64,000 nucleotides of DNA from assembly GCF_000715075.1 (NCBI RefSeq), contig NC_134084.1, forward strand, positions 3,908,501 to 3,972,500, in the 5' to 3' direction. Shown here one piece after another: positions 1-11,064 of this stretch. Under the pieces are notes generated by a model, which was not told the DNA's origin, made no database searches, and saw only the letters and a program-made list of their open reading frames with translations. Source of the stretch: Nicotiana tabacum. Lineage: Eukaryota > Streptophyta > Magnoliopsida > Solanales > Solanaceae. Within the stretch, counting starts at the first letter, position 1, and each line of letters opens with the position of its first letter. The translations under genes were made by a program, and so were the position numbers.

Positions 1-413
1 ACTGTATCCGGCAATAAACCAAAGTTGGAAGACGTATCAATGTTGTATGAAAGTTGTATAATGTATTATACATTCTTTCTTCTTACTTGATTGAATTTCT
101 TTTCGATACTCGCATCAAATCAATTGTTGTTCTGCAGTATTTTTTCGTTCAAGTTTAAAGCTTTTGGAGATAAAGCATGATTGCCATTATCATCATTGAA
201 GTTAAAATATGAAGTTAATTCCCTATTGAGTTTCAATCTTTTTTCGAATTTGAATCAGAATGCTTGTGATTTGTAGCTAGCTCGACCAGAACCTAATTTT
301 GTACATATTGATTCCGACCAGAACCATTACTGGTCTTGTCTTTATTATTTTCAACATGGCTTTTTCACTACTGTTTTTACGATTCAAATCTACCGAGAAA
401 TGCTTTTTTGAAC
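1..413. other. Intergenic DNA upstream of receptor-kinase copy 1
   Basis: AT-rich sequence with no long open frame and no recognisable domain. It may contain the former promoter of the broken receptor kinase that starts at 544, but I see no element I can assign with confidence. Confidence 0.5.
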
Positions 414-508
414 CGAAGGTCTATCAGAAACAGCTTCTCTACCTAACTACCTCTACAAGATAGGCATAAGGTTTGCGTACACATTACCCTCCTCAGACGC
501 CACAACTG
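414..508 (+). repeat. Decayed 3' tail of an RTE-type LINE
   Basis: The stretch repeats the order seen at the 3' ends of the RTE elements at 14190-14313 and 18110-18221: 'cagaaacagc..ctctacct', then 'aggcataaggtttgcgtaca', then a C-rich stretch. It is diverged and lacks the TTG tail. It lies just before the start codon of the broken receptor kinase, so it may have formed part of its promoter or 5' UTR. Confidence 0.6.
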
Positions 509-1590
509 TGAGAACCTAGTTCTTTCTAATTTTTAAAGTACTAATGGAGAAAACCTTCACCTCTTTTCTCTTGTTGTTTCATTTGGTTGTGCCAAGTTTA
601 GCCATAACTCACACCAATATTACCACTGATCAATTAGCTCTTCTTTCCTTCAAATCCCAAATCATTTTAGACCCTTTTCACTTGTTGGATGAAAGTTGGT
701 CTTCAACTATTCCTGTCTGTCATTGGGTTGGAGTCACTTGTGGTTCTCGCCATCACAGAGTGAAGTCATTGAATATTTCCAATATGGATCTTACAGGCAG
801 AATTCCCCCTGATTTCGGAAATCTCACATTTCTTGATTCTCTTGACTTGAGTAGCAACAATTTCTACGGCAATTTGCCTCAAGAAATGGCACGGTTACAT
901 CGGTTAAGGTTTGTTAGACTTGGTTTTAACAACTTTAGCGGGGAGGTTCCTTCCTGGTTCGGGGTGTTGCAACAACTTCAAGTTCTAACTCTAAGGAATA
1001 ATTGTTTCAATGGTTTCATCCCCTCTTTATTTTCTAATATTTCCAAGCTTCAAACTTTGGATTTGAAATTCAATTCCTTGGAGGGCCAAATCCCAAAAGA
1101 GATTGGAAATCTTGAAAATCTAAGTTTTTTAAATTTAGGTGTAAACAAGCTTAAAGGTTTTATCCCTCCGTCTCTCTCGAATGCGTCAATGTTGGTGTCT
1201 GTATATCTTTCTTACAATTTCTTACAAGGAAACATCCCAAAAGAGATTGGAAATCTTCAAAACCTAAAACCATTTGTCAATAGAGCATAATCAACTTACA
1301 GGTTCTATACCATTCTCGCTTTTTAACATGTCTAGACTTGAATCCATCGCATTTACAAATAATACCTTATCAGGAAATCTTCCAACTGATGTGTGATCGT
1401 CTTCCAATGCTCGAAAAACTTTATCTAAGTATGAACAAGCTACGCGGTCATATGCCTGTAAGCTTACCAAACTGTTCGAAACTTCAAATGTTGTCTGTAT
1501 CAGTGAACGAGTTTGATGGACCCATACATAGTGAAATTGGTCATTTAAGTAACCTGCAGAATCTGTATCTTGGACGTAACCATTTTGAAG

Positions 1591-1675
1591 GTTTGGTGTT
1601 GAAAGTTAGCTTATAGTGTTTTCTTCTAACTATAAACTTCTTGAAAAATTTCATCACATTTGAATTATATTGCAG
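1591..1675 (+). other. Extra 85-nt intron in receptor-kinase copy 1
   Basis: A GT donor at 1591 follows 'cattttgaag' and a 'ttgcag' acceptor ends at 1675. Removing it joins NHFEG to TIPISIFNISS in frame and restores an LRR that is continuous in copy 2 (near 20860-20890). The intron splits the Gly codon of the LxGxIP motif in phase 1, the same place as the shared intron at 1820. Confidence 0.75.
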
Positions 1676-1883
1676 GGACAATTCCAATCTCCATATTCAA
1701 TATCTCCTCGCTGCAGGTGTTGTCACTAGGACGCAACAATCTCTTTGGGTCCTTGCCATGGGAGGTTGGCAACTTGACCAAATTACAGATTCTTGATCTT
1801 AGTCAAAATATGCTAACAGGTATGTATATAGTCAAAAGGAGTAGGGAAATTAAGATACAGCAGCTAGCTTGCTATGGCTGAAC

Positions 1884-2065
1884 TAAAAGGGCAGCCCGGT
1901 CCACTAAGCTCCCGCTATACGCAGGGTCTGTGGAAAGGCCAGACCACAAGGGTCTATGATATGCAGCCTTACCCTACATTTCTGCAAGAAGTTGTTTCTA
2001 CGGCTCGAACCCGTGACCTCCTGGTCACATGCCTCTCCCCCCACCCCCCACCCCTACAAACCTAT
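1884..2065 (-). mobile_element. TS/Au-type SINE inside an intron
   Basis: On the minus strand this reads as a tRNA-derived SINE: the B box lies in the reverse complement of 'ggctcgaacccgtgacc', and the 3' end is marked by plus-strand 'aaagggcagcccggt'. It occupies the intron 1820-2108. That intron is 137 nt in the intact paralogue and 289 nt here, so the SINE explains the extra length. The 5' end is replaced by a C-rich run near 2035-2060, so the copy is 5'-truncated. Confidence 0.85.
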
Positions 2066-4685
2066 TACTAGTTGTTCATTAATTACTGATACATACAAAC
2101 ATTGGCAGGTGAAATACCGAAAGAGGTAAGCAATCTCATTGACTTGGATGGAATTGATCTGGGTTTGAACAAGTTTACTGGTTCACTTCCAATGGAGATC
2201 TTCAACATATCAGGGATAACAGTGATTGACCTTCTAAACAATAATCTGACAGGAACCCTCCCATTGAACATAGGTTCTATGTTACCCAACATTGAAGGTC
2301 TTTATCTAGGTCGGTTAAATCTTTTTGGGACGATACCACATTCTATCTCCAATTGTTCCAAGCTCAACACTCTAGATGTTGCTGGAAATAGACTCACCGG
2401 TTTGATTCCAACCTCTCTTGGATATTTGACTCATCTAGAGTACCTACTCTTGGATGGAAACAATTTAGTGAGCGACTCTACATTAAGCTTCTTTACTTCC
2501 TTATCAAATTGTAGAGATTTAGAATTTCTTTCTTTATCTTTGAACCCTCTAAATGGTGTACTTCCAGTCTCCTTAGGGAGCCTTTCCAGTACTTCTCTTC
2601 TAAGGATTAACGCTGCTGGTTGCAGAATTAAAGGGGAAATTCCAAAAGGAATTGGGAACTTAAGCAGCTTATTAGACCTCGATCTTTCTGAAAACGATAT
2701 AATTGGATCAATTCCCACAACAATTAGCAACTTGAGATTTCTTCAGAGCGTTAATTTGAGTCACAACAAACTTTCTGGATTTATTGGAGATGATCTATGT
2801 AAATTGCAAGACTTGGGTTATTTATACTTAACTCAGAATCAACTTTCAGGATCTCTTCCTAATTGTTTGGGGAACTTAATTTCCCTTCGGGAGATATTTC
2901 TAGGTTCCAACAAATTGCGTTCAAACATACCAGCAAGCTTAGGGAACCTCAGAAATCTCTTGAAGCTAGACTTATCCTCAAGCAACTTGGATGGCCCTTT
3001 ACCTCCGAAAATTGGAAATCTAAAGGCTGCGATATATATGGATCTATCAATGAATACATTCTCAAATGGAATTCCTAGAGAAATTGGTGGCTTGCAAAAT
3101 CTAAGGCACTTATCTTTGAGAGACAACAAATTACAAGGATCAATACCTGAATCGATCAGAAGCATGTCAGCTTTGGAATTTCTAGACCTTAGTCATAACA
3201 ATGTTTCAGGATTAATTCCCAAGTCTTTGGAGAAGCTTCAAAATCTCAAGTATTTTAATGTTTCTTTCAATAAGTTGGTTGGTGAAATCCCCTCCGGCGG
3301 TCCTTTCAAGAACCTCTCCGGTCAGTCTTTCATGTCCAATGAAGCATTATGTGGTTCTCTAAGATTCCGTGTTCCACCATGCCATACTAGTACTTCAAAG
3401 CATAGATCCAAGAGGAAAAAGGTACTTATTCTACTTCTATTGGCCGGAATTGCAATAGTTATATTAGTTCCTATCATCTTTGTGATGGTATGGATAAGGT
3501 ATATAAGAGGTAAAAGAACTGATCCTCAACAAACAGCTGGTTCATCCTATGACATCTCAACAAGAGAAAGAATTTCATACTATGAATTGCTCCAAGCAAA
3601 TGATTCACTCAGCGAGAGCAATTTGATTGGTTCCGGGAGTTTCGGCTCTGTTTACAAAGGCATCCTCAGAGATGGGACTCCTATTGCAGTTAAAGTGTTC
3701 AATCTGCAATTGCAAGCAGCATTTAGGAGTTTCGATACAGAATGCCAAGTTTTGCGCAACCTTCGTCATAGGAATCTCACCAAAGTCATCACTAATTGTT
3801 CCAACCTTGAATTTAAGGCTTTGGTACTAGACTACATGCCTAATGGAAGCCTCGATAACTGGTTGTATTCGCACAACTACTTCTTAGACATCAAGCAAAG
3901 ACTAAGTATAATGATAGATGTGGCATGCGCCTTGGAATATCTCCACCATGGCTGCTCATTTCCCGTGATCCATTGTGATCTGAAGCCTAGTAACGTCTTG
4001 TTGGATGAGGACATGGTTGCCCACCTAAGTGACTTTGGCATTTCAAAACTGCTTTCTGAAGACGAGAGTGCTTCGTACACTAAAACTTTAGCAACATTGG
4101 GTTATATTGCACCAGGTAAGTGATCTCTTAAGTAATTGCTTTTGAATATTTCTCTTTCTTTTCTCCACCAGTAAATGCTGAATTTAAAATTGACTGATTG
4201 TAGAGTATGGACTGGAGGGACTGGTGTCAACAAAATGCGATGTTTATAGTTACGGAATCATGTTGATGGAAACATTTACAAGGACAAAGCCTAGTGATGA
4301 AATGTTTGATGGAGATCTTAGCTTGAAGCAATGGGCGAGCAACTCACTCCCACGAGCAGTAATGGAAGTTGTTGATGCCAACTTAATAACACCACAGGAT
4401 AATCAATTAATGAAAAAGTTAGATTGTGTGGTATCCATCATGAAAGTGGCAATAGATTGTTGTGTTGAATCTCCTAAAGGAAGGATTGACATGAAAGATG
4501 TCGTAGCAAGGTTAAAGACTATAAAGATTCAACTTCTTGCATGTTGAGCTTTGAATGAATAAACAAGTATTGTTTTCGGCTTGAGTAAGGGGTACAGAGT
4601 GTAGGCAACGGCTTTTCCTTTTGTTAAAATCTATTTGCCTAGTTCCTTTAATCAGTCTCCTATAGTTAGGATCTTGATTAGCTTC

Positions 4686-4778
4686 GATTGTTATATTGAA
4701 TCTCCTGAAGGAAGGACCGACATGAAAGATGTTGTAGCAAGATTAAAGAAGATCAAAATTCAACTTATTGCATATTGA
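4686..4778 (+). pseudogene. Orphan duplicate of the last kinase exon
   Basis: Thirty codons plus a stop, translating as DCYIESPEGRTDMKDVVARL and on to IQLIAY. It matches the C-terminal end of the receptor kinase (DCCVESPKGRIDMKDVVARL, 4455-4547) that ends 140 bases upstream. No other kinase sequence adjoins it. The same fragment occurs at the same place behind copy 2 (23849-23940). I infer the remains of another tandem kinase gene, lost before the present pair formed. Confidence 0.8.
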
Positions 4779-5351
4779 GGAAGTTCTTATAATTCTTCTG
4801 TTCCAAAACAACTGTGTGTTGCAAATAGCCAAAAAAAATATATTTAGATTAAAATATGTTTTAATTTAGTATCTTTCATAACATAGAGAATCAAGGATAT
4901 ACTTCTTCCCTCTCAACTTAAAGTCTAAGTTGAGCAACATTACTGGAATTACACAAATTTCTGACTGCTTGTCTAAGTTGAGCAACACTATTGGAATTAC
5001 GCGAAACTCTGACGGACATATCTGTTGGAAAGTCCTCTGAAGAGTACACGAATTATCGGTGCGAAAAGGATCGTCAGAGAAAAGCGCATCGCAGACCTTT
5101 TTGACGGCAGACCATCAAGACTTCCTACAGATATTTCTGACAACTAGGTGGTCAGCCCTGACTACGCCCTACTACAGTAAACTAACATCTCTTGACTAGT
5201 GATTCAGAATTTCAGTAAAGGAAAATTCACACAGTAAGAGAATTCACATCAGAAAATCCACCAAACCACCCCCATTCTTAGAGTGTACCTACTCATGAAA
5301 GTTCATAGTAAAACAAGCACTATATCATGTTTCCCTAATTATTTTCCTTTT
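4779..5351. other. 3' flank shared by both receptor-kinase copies
   Basis: No gene. The sequence aligns by eye with 23941-24400 and, near its end, with 24660-24700. Shared phrases include 'ttcataacatagagaat', 'aagtctaagttgagcaac' and 'gagaattcacatcagaaaa'. It belongs to the duplicated unit. A short internal repeat ('gtctaagttgagcaacactattggaattac') occurs twice at 4922-5002. Confidence 0.7.
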
Positions 5352-5439
5352 TAGCATGAAATTTCACAAACGGTCGTATAACTATGATTTATTTTCATTA
5401 AAGTCATATAAAAATATTTTCTCACACAAAAATCATAGT

Positions 5440-6164
5440 AACCGAAAAATACAACTTTCCGGTAGTATTTTCTTATTCCTTTTTATTTTTAGTCCAGTAA
5501 ATAATAATCTAATTAAAATAGAAATGAACCAACCCGGCTCGACAATAACCATATATATAATTAAAATAGTACTAAAAGTGAATCCTCCAAAATACGTTAC
5601 TTCTATCTTTTATTTTTCTCTTAAAGATTTTTATTCAAATTGATAGCACTATTGTTTCAGCAGTTTTCTAATTATCCATATGCATTCTAAACTAAGTTAT
5701 TTTTTGGGGGAAAGATTCACTTTAAGCATTATTTTAATTTATATATATGGGTATTAGGTCGGTTGGGGTTGAGTCATTCCTATTGTAAGGGGAAAATATA
5801 AAAACTGGTTCAAGGGAAGGTCAACCAATGATTGATAGGTCATTCCCTCCCTATCCGTCTCTTGATCCCTCATTCCACTAATCCGTTGTTACTGATTCAT
5901 TCAAGGCATAGACTCTCCATTTCTTAGTCGGTCGGTCGAAACTAACTGCATTCGCTAGCTAAAACATATATAAAATATGTATATTATACGTATGTAATGC
6001 GCATATATACAAAAATATATTTTTTATCAGCTATTATTTTTTTAGAGCGGCTAAAAATATATGTTTCTCCTATTTTAATTGGGCTATTATTTATTAGACT
6101 GAAAATAAAAAATAAAGAACGTGAAATAAGAAAATACTATCAGAAAGTTGTGTTCTCCTATTTA
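5440..6164. other. Interior of the long-TIR element, left part
   Basis: AT-rich DNA with no supportable ORF. It includes 'ggtcggttggggttgagtc' near 5758 and an AT-rich stretch at 5960-6110. The open frames here are short and low in complexity. Confidence 0.4.
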
Positions 6165-6519
6165 TTATATGTTTCTCTCTCTCTCTTTTCTTGCTTTCTC
6201 TCTCCTTCTGCCTTCTCCCCCACCCCCCCCTTCTGCGATCTCTCTCTCTCTGTTTCTCCTCCCCCCCCCCTTCTAGATCTTGTCTTCCGGCAAACACCCA
6301 AACACCATAGACCAGTCTCCGGCAACCACGACCCACACAGGTAACGACACTCAGTCCTCAACCAGCGGCACCAAAACCTCCAGGCAGCCATTTCTTCGAA
6401 CCCTTGCAGGTTTCCAAGGGCAGTAGCGGTCAGGCATCATCGCCGGGACATTAGGAAGACAACAGAGGCGCCAAGAACAAGGGCAGAACTTCGGTTTTTC
6501 ACAGTATCAGGAATATACC
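6165..6519 (+). mobile_element. Probable 5' part of RTE LINE 1, cut off by the Copia insertion
   Basis: A pyrimidine-rich leader (TCTCTC and C runs, 6170-6280) is followed by GC-richer sequence unlike the surrounding AT-rich DNA. The Copia element at 6525-10896 has identical AAGAC flanks, so 6519 was once joined to 10902. The joined sequence then runs into the LINE endonuclease frame. Assigning this piece to the LINE is an inference from position and composition. Confidence 0.5.
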
Positions 6520-6524
6520 AAGAC

Positions 6525-6688
6525 TGTGAAAAGGCACGGGAGAAAATATGATATATTGAGAAAATATGATATATTGATATTGTGTGTTCAATACAATACA
6601 AGAGGTCCTAATTTATAGCTATACCATACAAAGACATATTACGCCTATTCCAATGTGGGACAAGACTACATTATGTACATATCTAACA
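6525..6688 (-). repeat. Copia 3' LTR (164 bp)
   Basis: Direct repeat of 10733-10896, bounded by tgtgaaaaggc and atatctaaca. It lies downstream of the RNase H domain in the minus orientation. Confidence 0.93.
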
Positions 6689-7984
6689 CTCCCTCTCAAG
6701 CCGGTGCATACACATATATGTACCGAGCTTGTTACACATGTAACTAATATGAGAACCAGTAAGAGACTTAGTAAAAATATATGCTGGTTGATCATTCGAC
6801 TTTACAAACTTTGTAATAATATCTCCTGAAAGTATTTTTTCTCTGACAAAGTGACAGTCGATCTCAATGTGTTTAGTCCTCTCATGGAATATCGGATTTG
6901 ACGCAATATGAAGAGCAGTTTGGTTATCACACACTAGTTCCATCCTGCTAATTTCTCCGAACTTTAACTCCTTGAGCAACTGCTTGACCCAAACTAACTC
7001 ACACGTTGCCATAGCCATGGCCCGATATTCGGCTTCGGCGCTAGATCGAGCAACTACATTCTGTTTCTTGCTCTTCCACGAGACCAAATTACCTCCTACT
7101 AGAACACAATATCCAGATGTAGATCGTCTATCAAAAGGTGATCCTGCCCAATCAGCATCTATGTACCCAACAATCTGCTCGTGGCCTCGATCTTCGAATA
7201 GTAATCCTTTGCCTGGAGCTGACTTTATATACCGAAGAATACGAACAACTGCATCCCAGTGACTATCACAGGGAAAATCCATAAACTGACTTACAACACT
7301 CACCAGAAAAGAAATATCAGGTCTAGTCACTGTGAGGTAATTCAATTTTCCAACCAACCTCTTATATCTCGTAGGGTCTCTAAGAGGCTCCCCATGTCCA
7401 GGCAGAAGCATAGCATTCGGATCCATAGAAGAGTCAACAGGTCTGCAACCCATCATTCCAGTCTCCTCAAGAATGTCTAAGGCATACTTCCGTTGTGAAA
7501 TAACAATACCTGAGCTAGACTGAGCGGCCACAATACCTAGAAAATACTTCAGACTGCCCAGATCCTTAGTTTGGAAGTGCTCAAAGAGATGTTTCTCCAG
7601 GTTAGTAATACCATCCTGATCGTTGCCAGTAATAACAATATCATCAACACAAACCACCAGATAAATACACAGATTCGGAGCAGAATGCCGATAAAACACA
7701 GAGTGATCAGCCTCACTACGAGTCATGTCGAACTCCTGAATAATTGTGTTGAACTTACCAAACCAGGCTTGAGGGGACTGTTTCAAACCATATAGTGACC
7801 TGCGCAATCTGCATACACAACCACTAAACTCCCCTTGAGCAACAAAACCAGGTGGTTGCTCCATATAAACTTCCTCGTCAAGATCACTGTGGAGAAAAGC
7901 ATTCTTAATGTCTAACCGATAAAGAGGCCAATGACGTACAGCAGCCATGGACAAAAAAAGACGAACAAATGCTACTTTAGCCAC
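6683..7984 (-). pseudogene. Copia reverse transcriptase and RNase H
   Basis: Uninterrupted 433-codon segment of the Copia polyprotein. Visible reverse-transcriptase motifs: LYRLDIKNAFLHSDLDEEVY (motif A Asp), SLYGLKQSPQAW, and VCVDDIVITG, the family's YVDD motif with Cys for Tyr. The RNase H part follows with YIDADWAGSPFDRRSTSGY, SSAEAEYRAM and CDNQTALHIASNPIFHERTK. The upstream frame is lost near 7984-8110, where the reading passes stops, so there is no intact start or full polyprotein. The C-terminus runs a few bases into the LTR, as is usual in compact Copia elements. Confidence 0.92.
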
Positions 7985-8643
7985 GGGAGAGAAAGTATCA
8001 CTATAATCAAGCCCAAAAATCTGAGTATATCCTTTTGCAACAAGACGAGCCTTAAGCCGATCAACCTGGCCATCCGGACCAACTTTGACTGCATAAATTC
8101 AACAACAACCAACAGTAGACTTACCTGCAGGAAGAGGAACAAGCTCCCAAGTGTCACTCGCATGTAAAGCAGACATCTCGTCAATCATAGCCTGTCACCA
8201 TCCAGGATGAGATAGTGCCTCACCTGTAGACTTAGGAATAGAAATAGTGGACAAAGAAGATATAAAAGCATAATGAGGTGACGACAAACGATGATAACTA
8301 AGACCAACATAGTGGGGATTAGGATTAAGTGTGAACCGCACCTTTGCAGAGTGCAATTGGTTGACTAAGAGGAGACAAGTCCGCAGTAGATACAGAACCT
8401 GATGCAGGACGTGAATCACCTGGACCTAATGCTGGATGTGGACGAGGATGATAAGTCAAGAGTGGCGAAGCTGCAGAAGGTTGAACTGGATTATGTGGAG
8501 GAACTGGACCTATAGGTGATTGAACTGGAGCTATAGATGGTGGAATGGGAGCTATAGATGGTGGAGCTGGAGATGTAGAGGAAGATGGATGGGAGATAGT
8601 GACTGAATCTCCAAAAGAAAGACTGGTAGTACCTCAGAAATAT

Positions 8644-9450
8644 CTAAGTGATTACCTGGACCTGTGAAGTATGATTGAGTTTCAAAAAAGGTAACATCAG
8701 CGGACATAAGGTACCGCTGGAGGTCAGGAGAATAGCATTGATACCCCCTTTTACTCTCGAGAAACCAAAAAATACGCACTTAAGAGCATGGGGAGCTAAC
8801 CTATCTGTTCCTGGAGTAAGATTATGGACAAAATAAGTGCTTCCAAAAATACGGTGTGGAAGAGAGAACAAAGGTAAGTGGGGAAACATGACAGAGAATG
8901 GAACTTGGTTCTGGATAGCTGAAGATGGCATACGATTAATAAGATAGCAAGATGTAAGAACTGCATCCCCCCAAAAACGCAACGGAGCATGAGATTGTAT
9001 AAGTAGGGTACGAGTAGTTTCAATAAAATGTCTATTCTTTCTTTCAGCTACCCCATTTTGTTGAGATGTGTATGGACAAGATGTTTGATGAATAATCCCA
9101 TGAGATTTCATAAACTGCTGAAATGGGGAAGACAAATACTCTTGGGCATTATCACTACGAAATGTGCGAATAGAAACCCCAAATTGATTTTGAATTTCAG
9201 CGTGAAAGGTCTGGAAAATAGAAAACAACTCAGATCGATTTTTTATCAAAAATGTCCAGGTGCACCTAGAATAGTCATCAATGAAACTAACAAAGTAGCT
9301 GAATCCTAATGTAGAACTGACCCGACTAGGACCCCAAACATCTGAATGGACTAAAGTAAAAGGTGACTCTGCTCGATTATCAATACGTCGAGGGAAATAA
9401 GAGCGAGTATGCTTACCGAGCTGACATGACTCACACTCTAGAGCTGACAA
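8644..9450 (-). pseudogene. Copia integrase
   Basis: A 268-codon frame with the tail of the GAG-pre-integrase zinc site (CESCQLGKHTR), then the integrase core with its acidic residues: HSDVWGP, FRSDNAQEY and NGVAERKNRHF. The C-terminal part ends in [13 protein letters not shown] and then shifts frame. Upstream, on the same strand (9431-9667), the RLGHPS-type region is present but in another frame, showing a frameshift between it and the core. The acidic triad itself is intact. The linker to reverse transcriptase (7990-8640) is broken by several stops. Confidence 0.9.
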
Positions 9451-9726
9451 GTGAGATATTTTGACAAACTGGGATGTCCCAACCGTTTATGTAATAAAGC
9501 TGGTGAATCAGTAACAGGACAAGTTGGTGATGGAAGACAGGATGTGAGTCCATGTAATTTAGCAAGGATAAGGTAATAAAATCCATTTGATTCACGCCCG
9601 GTACCAATGATCCTCCTTGTATTGCGTTCCTGTATAAAAGCATGATCATCAAGAAATAAAAAGGCACATTTAAGTGATTTGGCTAGGCGACTAACAACTA
9701 TGAGATTAAAAGTACTATTAGGGACA

Positions 9727-10062
9727 TTAAAGAACTGAATCTAAAGGTAAGGAAGGAATTGGGCTTGCTTGACCTATTGCAATTGCCATGGTTTGAGACC
9801 CATTGGCCATTGTGACTCTTGGAAGAGATTGAGAATACGAAATAGTAGTGAAAAGAGATTTGTTACCAAAAATATGATCCGATGCACCTGAATCAATGAC
9901 CCAAGACTCAGAGGATGAAGATTGAGAGACACAAGTCACGCTATTACTTGTTTGAACAACGGAAGCTATCTCAAAAGATATCTGTTTACCTGCTTTGTAC
10001 TGAAGAAACTCAAAATAATCCGCTGAAGAAACCATCCAACAATTCAAAGTATCGGTTCCCAT
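9727..10062 (-). pseudogene. Copia protease region
   Basis: A 111-codon frame containing SWVIDSGASDHIFGN, the aspartic protease active site of Copia elements (DSGA). The preceding residues look like the end of gag, but no CCHC zinc knuckle is present. The frame is lost after 9727, before the pre-integrase part resumes in another frame. Confidence 0.85.
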
Positions 10063-10732
10063 GTCGCTACAATTAATAGTAGTAGGGTTAACTTGAAATA
10101 GTGGAAATTAGTAACTCCTTTGGGAAAACTGAAGAAATCGCTAAGAAAACACTGTTTCTGCGCCGGAAACTTAACATTGTTATGCGTGAAAAACACTATT
10201 CACGCCAGAAATACTGTAGCAATCGGAAAAAATTCAAAGTGGTCGGAATGAAATAAAAACAGTAGGGGTAGGATCGGAATTGCCAGACGACCCAACTGTT
10301 CTGAAGAAACTTTTTCAAAAAATGGCCGGCAGTCCTCTTCTGAAATCACTGTTCACGTCGGAAAAATATAAAAGTGGTCGGAATTTGGTGTAACCTGGAT
10401 GGGTAGGCTCGGAATTGCAAGGAGAACAATCTGTCCTGAAGAGTCGTCGCCAAAAAATGGCCGCAAGGTGGCCCACGCGACGTCGGAACTTCGCCGGAAA
10501 AGTTTCTTCCGATAGCTACAGTACCGCCGGAGATTTTCACTGGGGTTTGGTCGCCGGACAGTTTCTACTCTTGTGGTAGTGTTGGATTTTGCACAACACT
10601 GACCGAGACAAAGCAGACGCAAAACAACTTTGAAAAATCGCCGGAAAAAAGGGTTCCCGTGACTAATTTCACTTCCCGGAATCGCTCGAATTTATGCACA
10701 GCGATAAATCTCTCACGATAGCTCTGATATCA
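10063..10732 (-). other. Copia leader and gag remnant
   Basis: Between protease and PBS there is only about 670 bp with repeated 'cgccggaaa' phrases and no recognisable gag domain. I take it as the untranslated leader plus a heavily deleted gag. The PBS is at 10721-10732. Confidence 0.5.
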
Positions 10733-10896
10733 TGTGAGAAGGCACGGGAGAAAATATGATATATTGAGAAAATAGGATATATTGATATTGTGTGTTCAAT
10801 ACAATACAAGAGGTCCTTATTTATAGTTATACTATACAAGGACATATTACTCATATTTCAATGTGGGACAAGACTACATTATGTACATATCTAACA
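10733..10896 (-). repeat. Copia 5' LTR (164 bp)
   Basis: Direct repeat of 6525-6688, bounded by tgtgagaaggc and atatctaaca, followed by the AAGAC target duplication. It is the 5' LTR in the minus orientation because the tRNA-Met primer site abuts it at 10721-10732. Confidence 0.93.
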
Positions 10897-11064
10897 AAGA
10901 CAAAAGTACAGGTTGTATTTGCGGGAATTGGTACTTCCCGCCTCCTATTTCTCTCATTCTTGTGTTTGTTGATTTGTTGCGGTAGTAGTACATAGTTAGC
11001 ATAGTCATTTTGGTAGTGGACCTATATTCCTATTTTTTCATAGACTTCGGTAGGTATAGCAGCT

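Larger units (their letters stand above)
544..4547 (+). pseudogene. LRR-XII receptor-like kinase, copy 1, frameshifted
   Basis: Broken copy of a plasma-membrane LRR receptor kinase of the FLS2/EFR/Xa21 group; its intact paralogue is at 19817-23586. The ATG at 544 opens a signal peptide (MEKTFTSFLLLFHLVVPSLA), then an LRRNT domain and LRRs. Relative to copy 2 there is a +1 frameshift near 1270, ending in TAA at 1288-1290, and a 2-base loss near 1391. Exons, ignoring the shifts: 544-1590, 1676-1819, 2109-4115 and 4204-4547. The intron 1591-1675 has no counterpart in copy 2. Intron 1820-2108 holds a SINE. After the frameshifts the frame stays open through the membrane span and a complete kinase: glycine loop GSGSFGSVYKG, IAVKVF lysine, HCDLKPSN (non-RD), DFG, and APE restored across the last intron. 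I infer a recent loss of function. A truncated protein of 248 residues (signal peptide plus a few LRRs) could still be made. Confidence 0.92.
6525..10896 (-). mobile_element. Ty1/Copia retrotransposon with both LTRs and target duplication
   Basis: Complete but defective element of 4372 bp, read on the minus strand. The LTRs, 6525-6688 and 10733-10896, are 164 bp each, begin TG and end CA. I count about 9 differences, roughly 5% divergence. AAGAC flanks both sides (6520-6524, 10897-10901). The primer-binding site next to the 5' LTR (plus strand 10721-10732) matches initiator tRNA-Met except for one base. A purine tract abuts the other LTR. The order protease, integrase, reverse transcriptase, RNase H fits Copia. 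No gag with a zinc knuckle is visible between the PBS and protease: only about 650 bases separate them, so gag seems largely deleted. Frames carry several stops and shifts. Confidence 0.95.

Noticed and set aside
6094..6391. Arg/Glu-rich minus ORFs and the Ser/Leu-rich plus ORF over the TCTCTC tract
   Set aside because: Low-complexity translation of a pyrimidine tract in the probable LINE leader.
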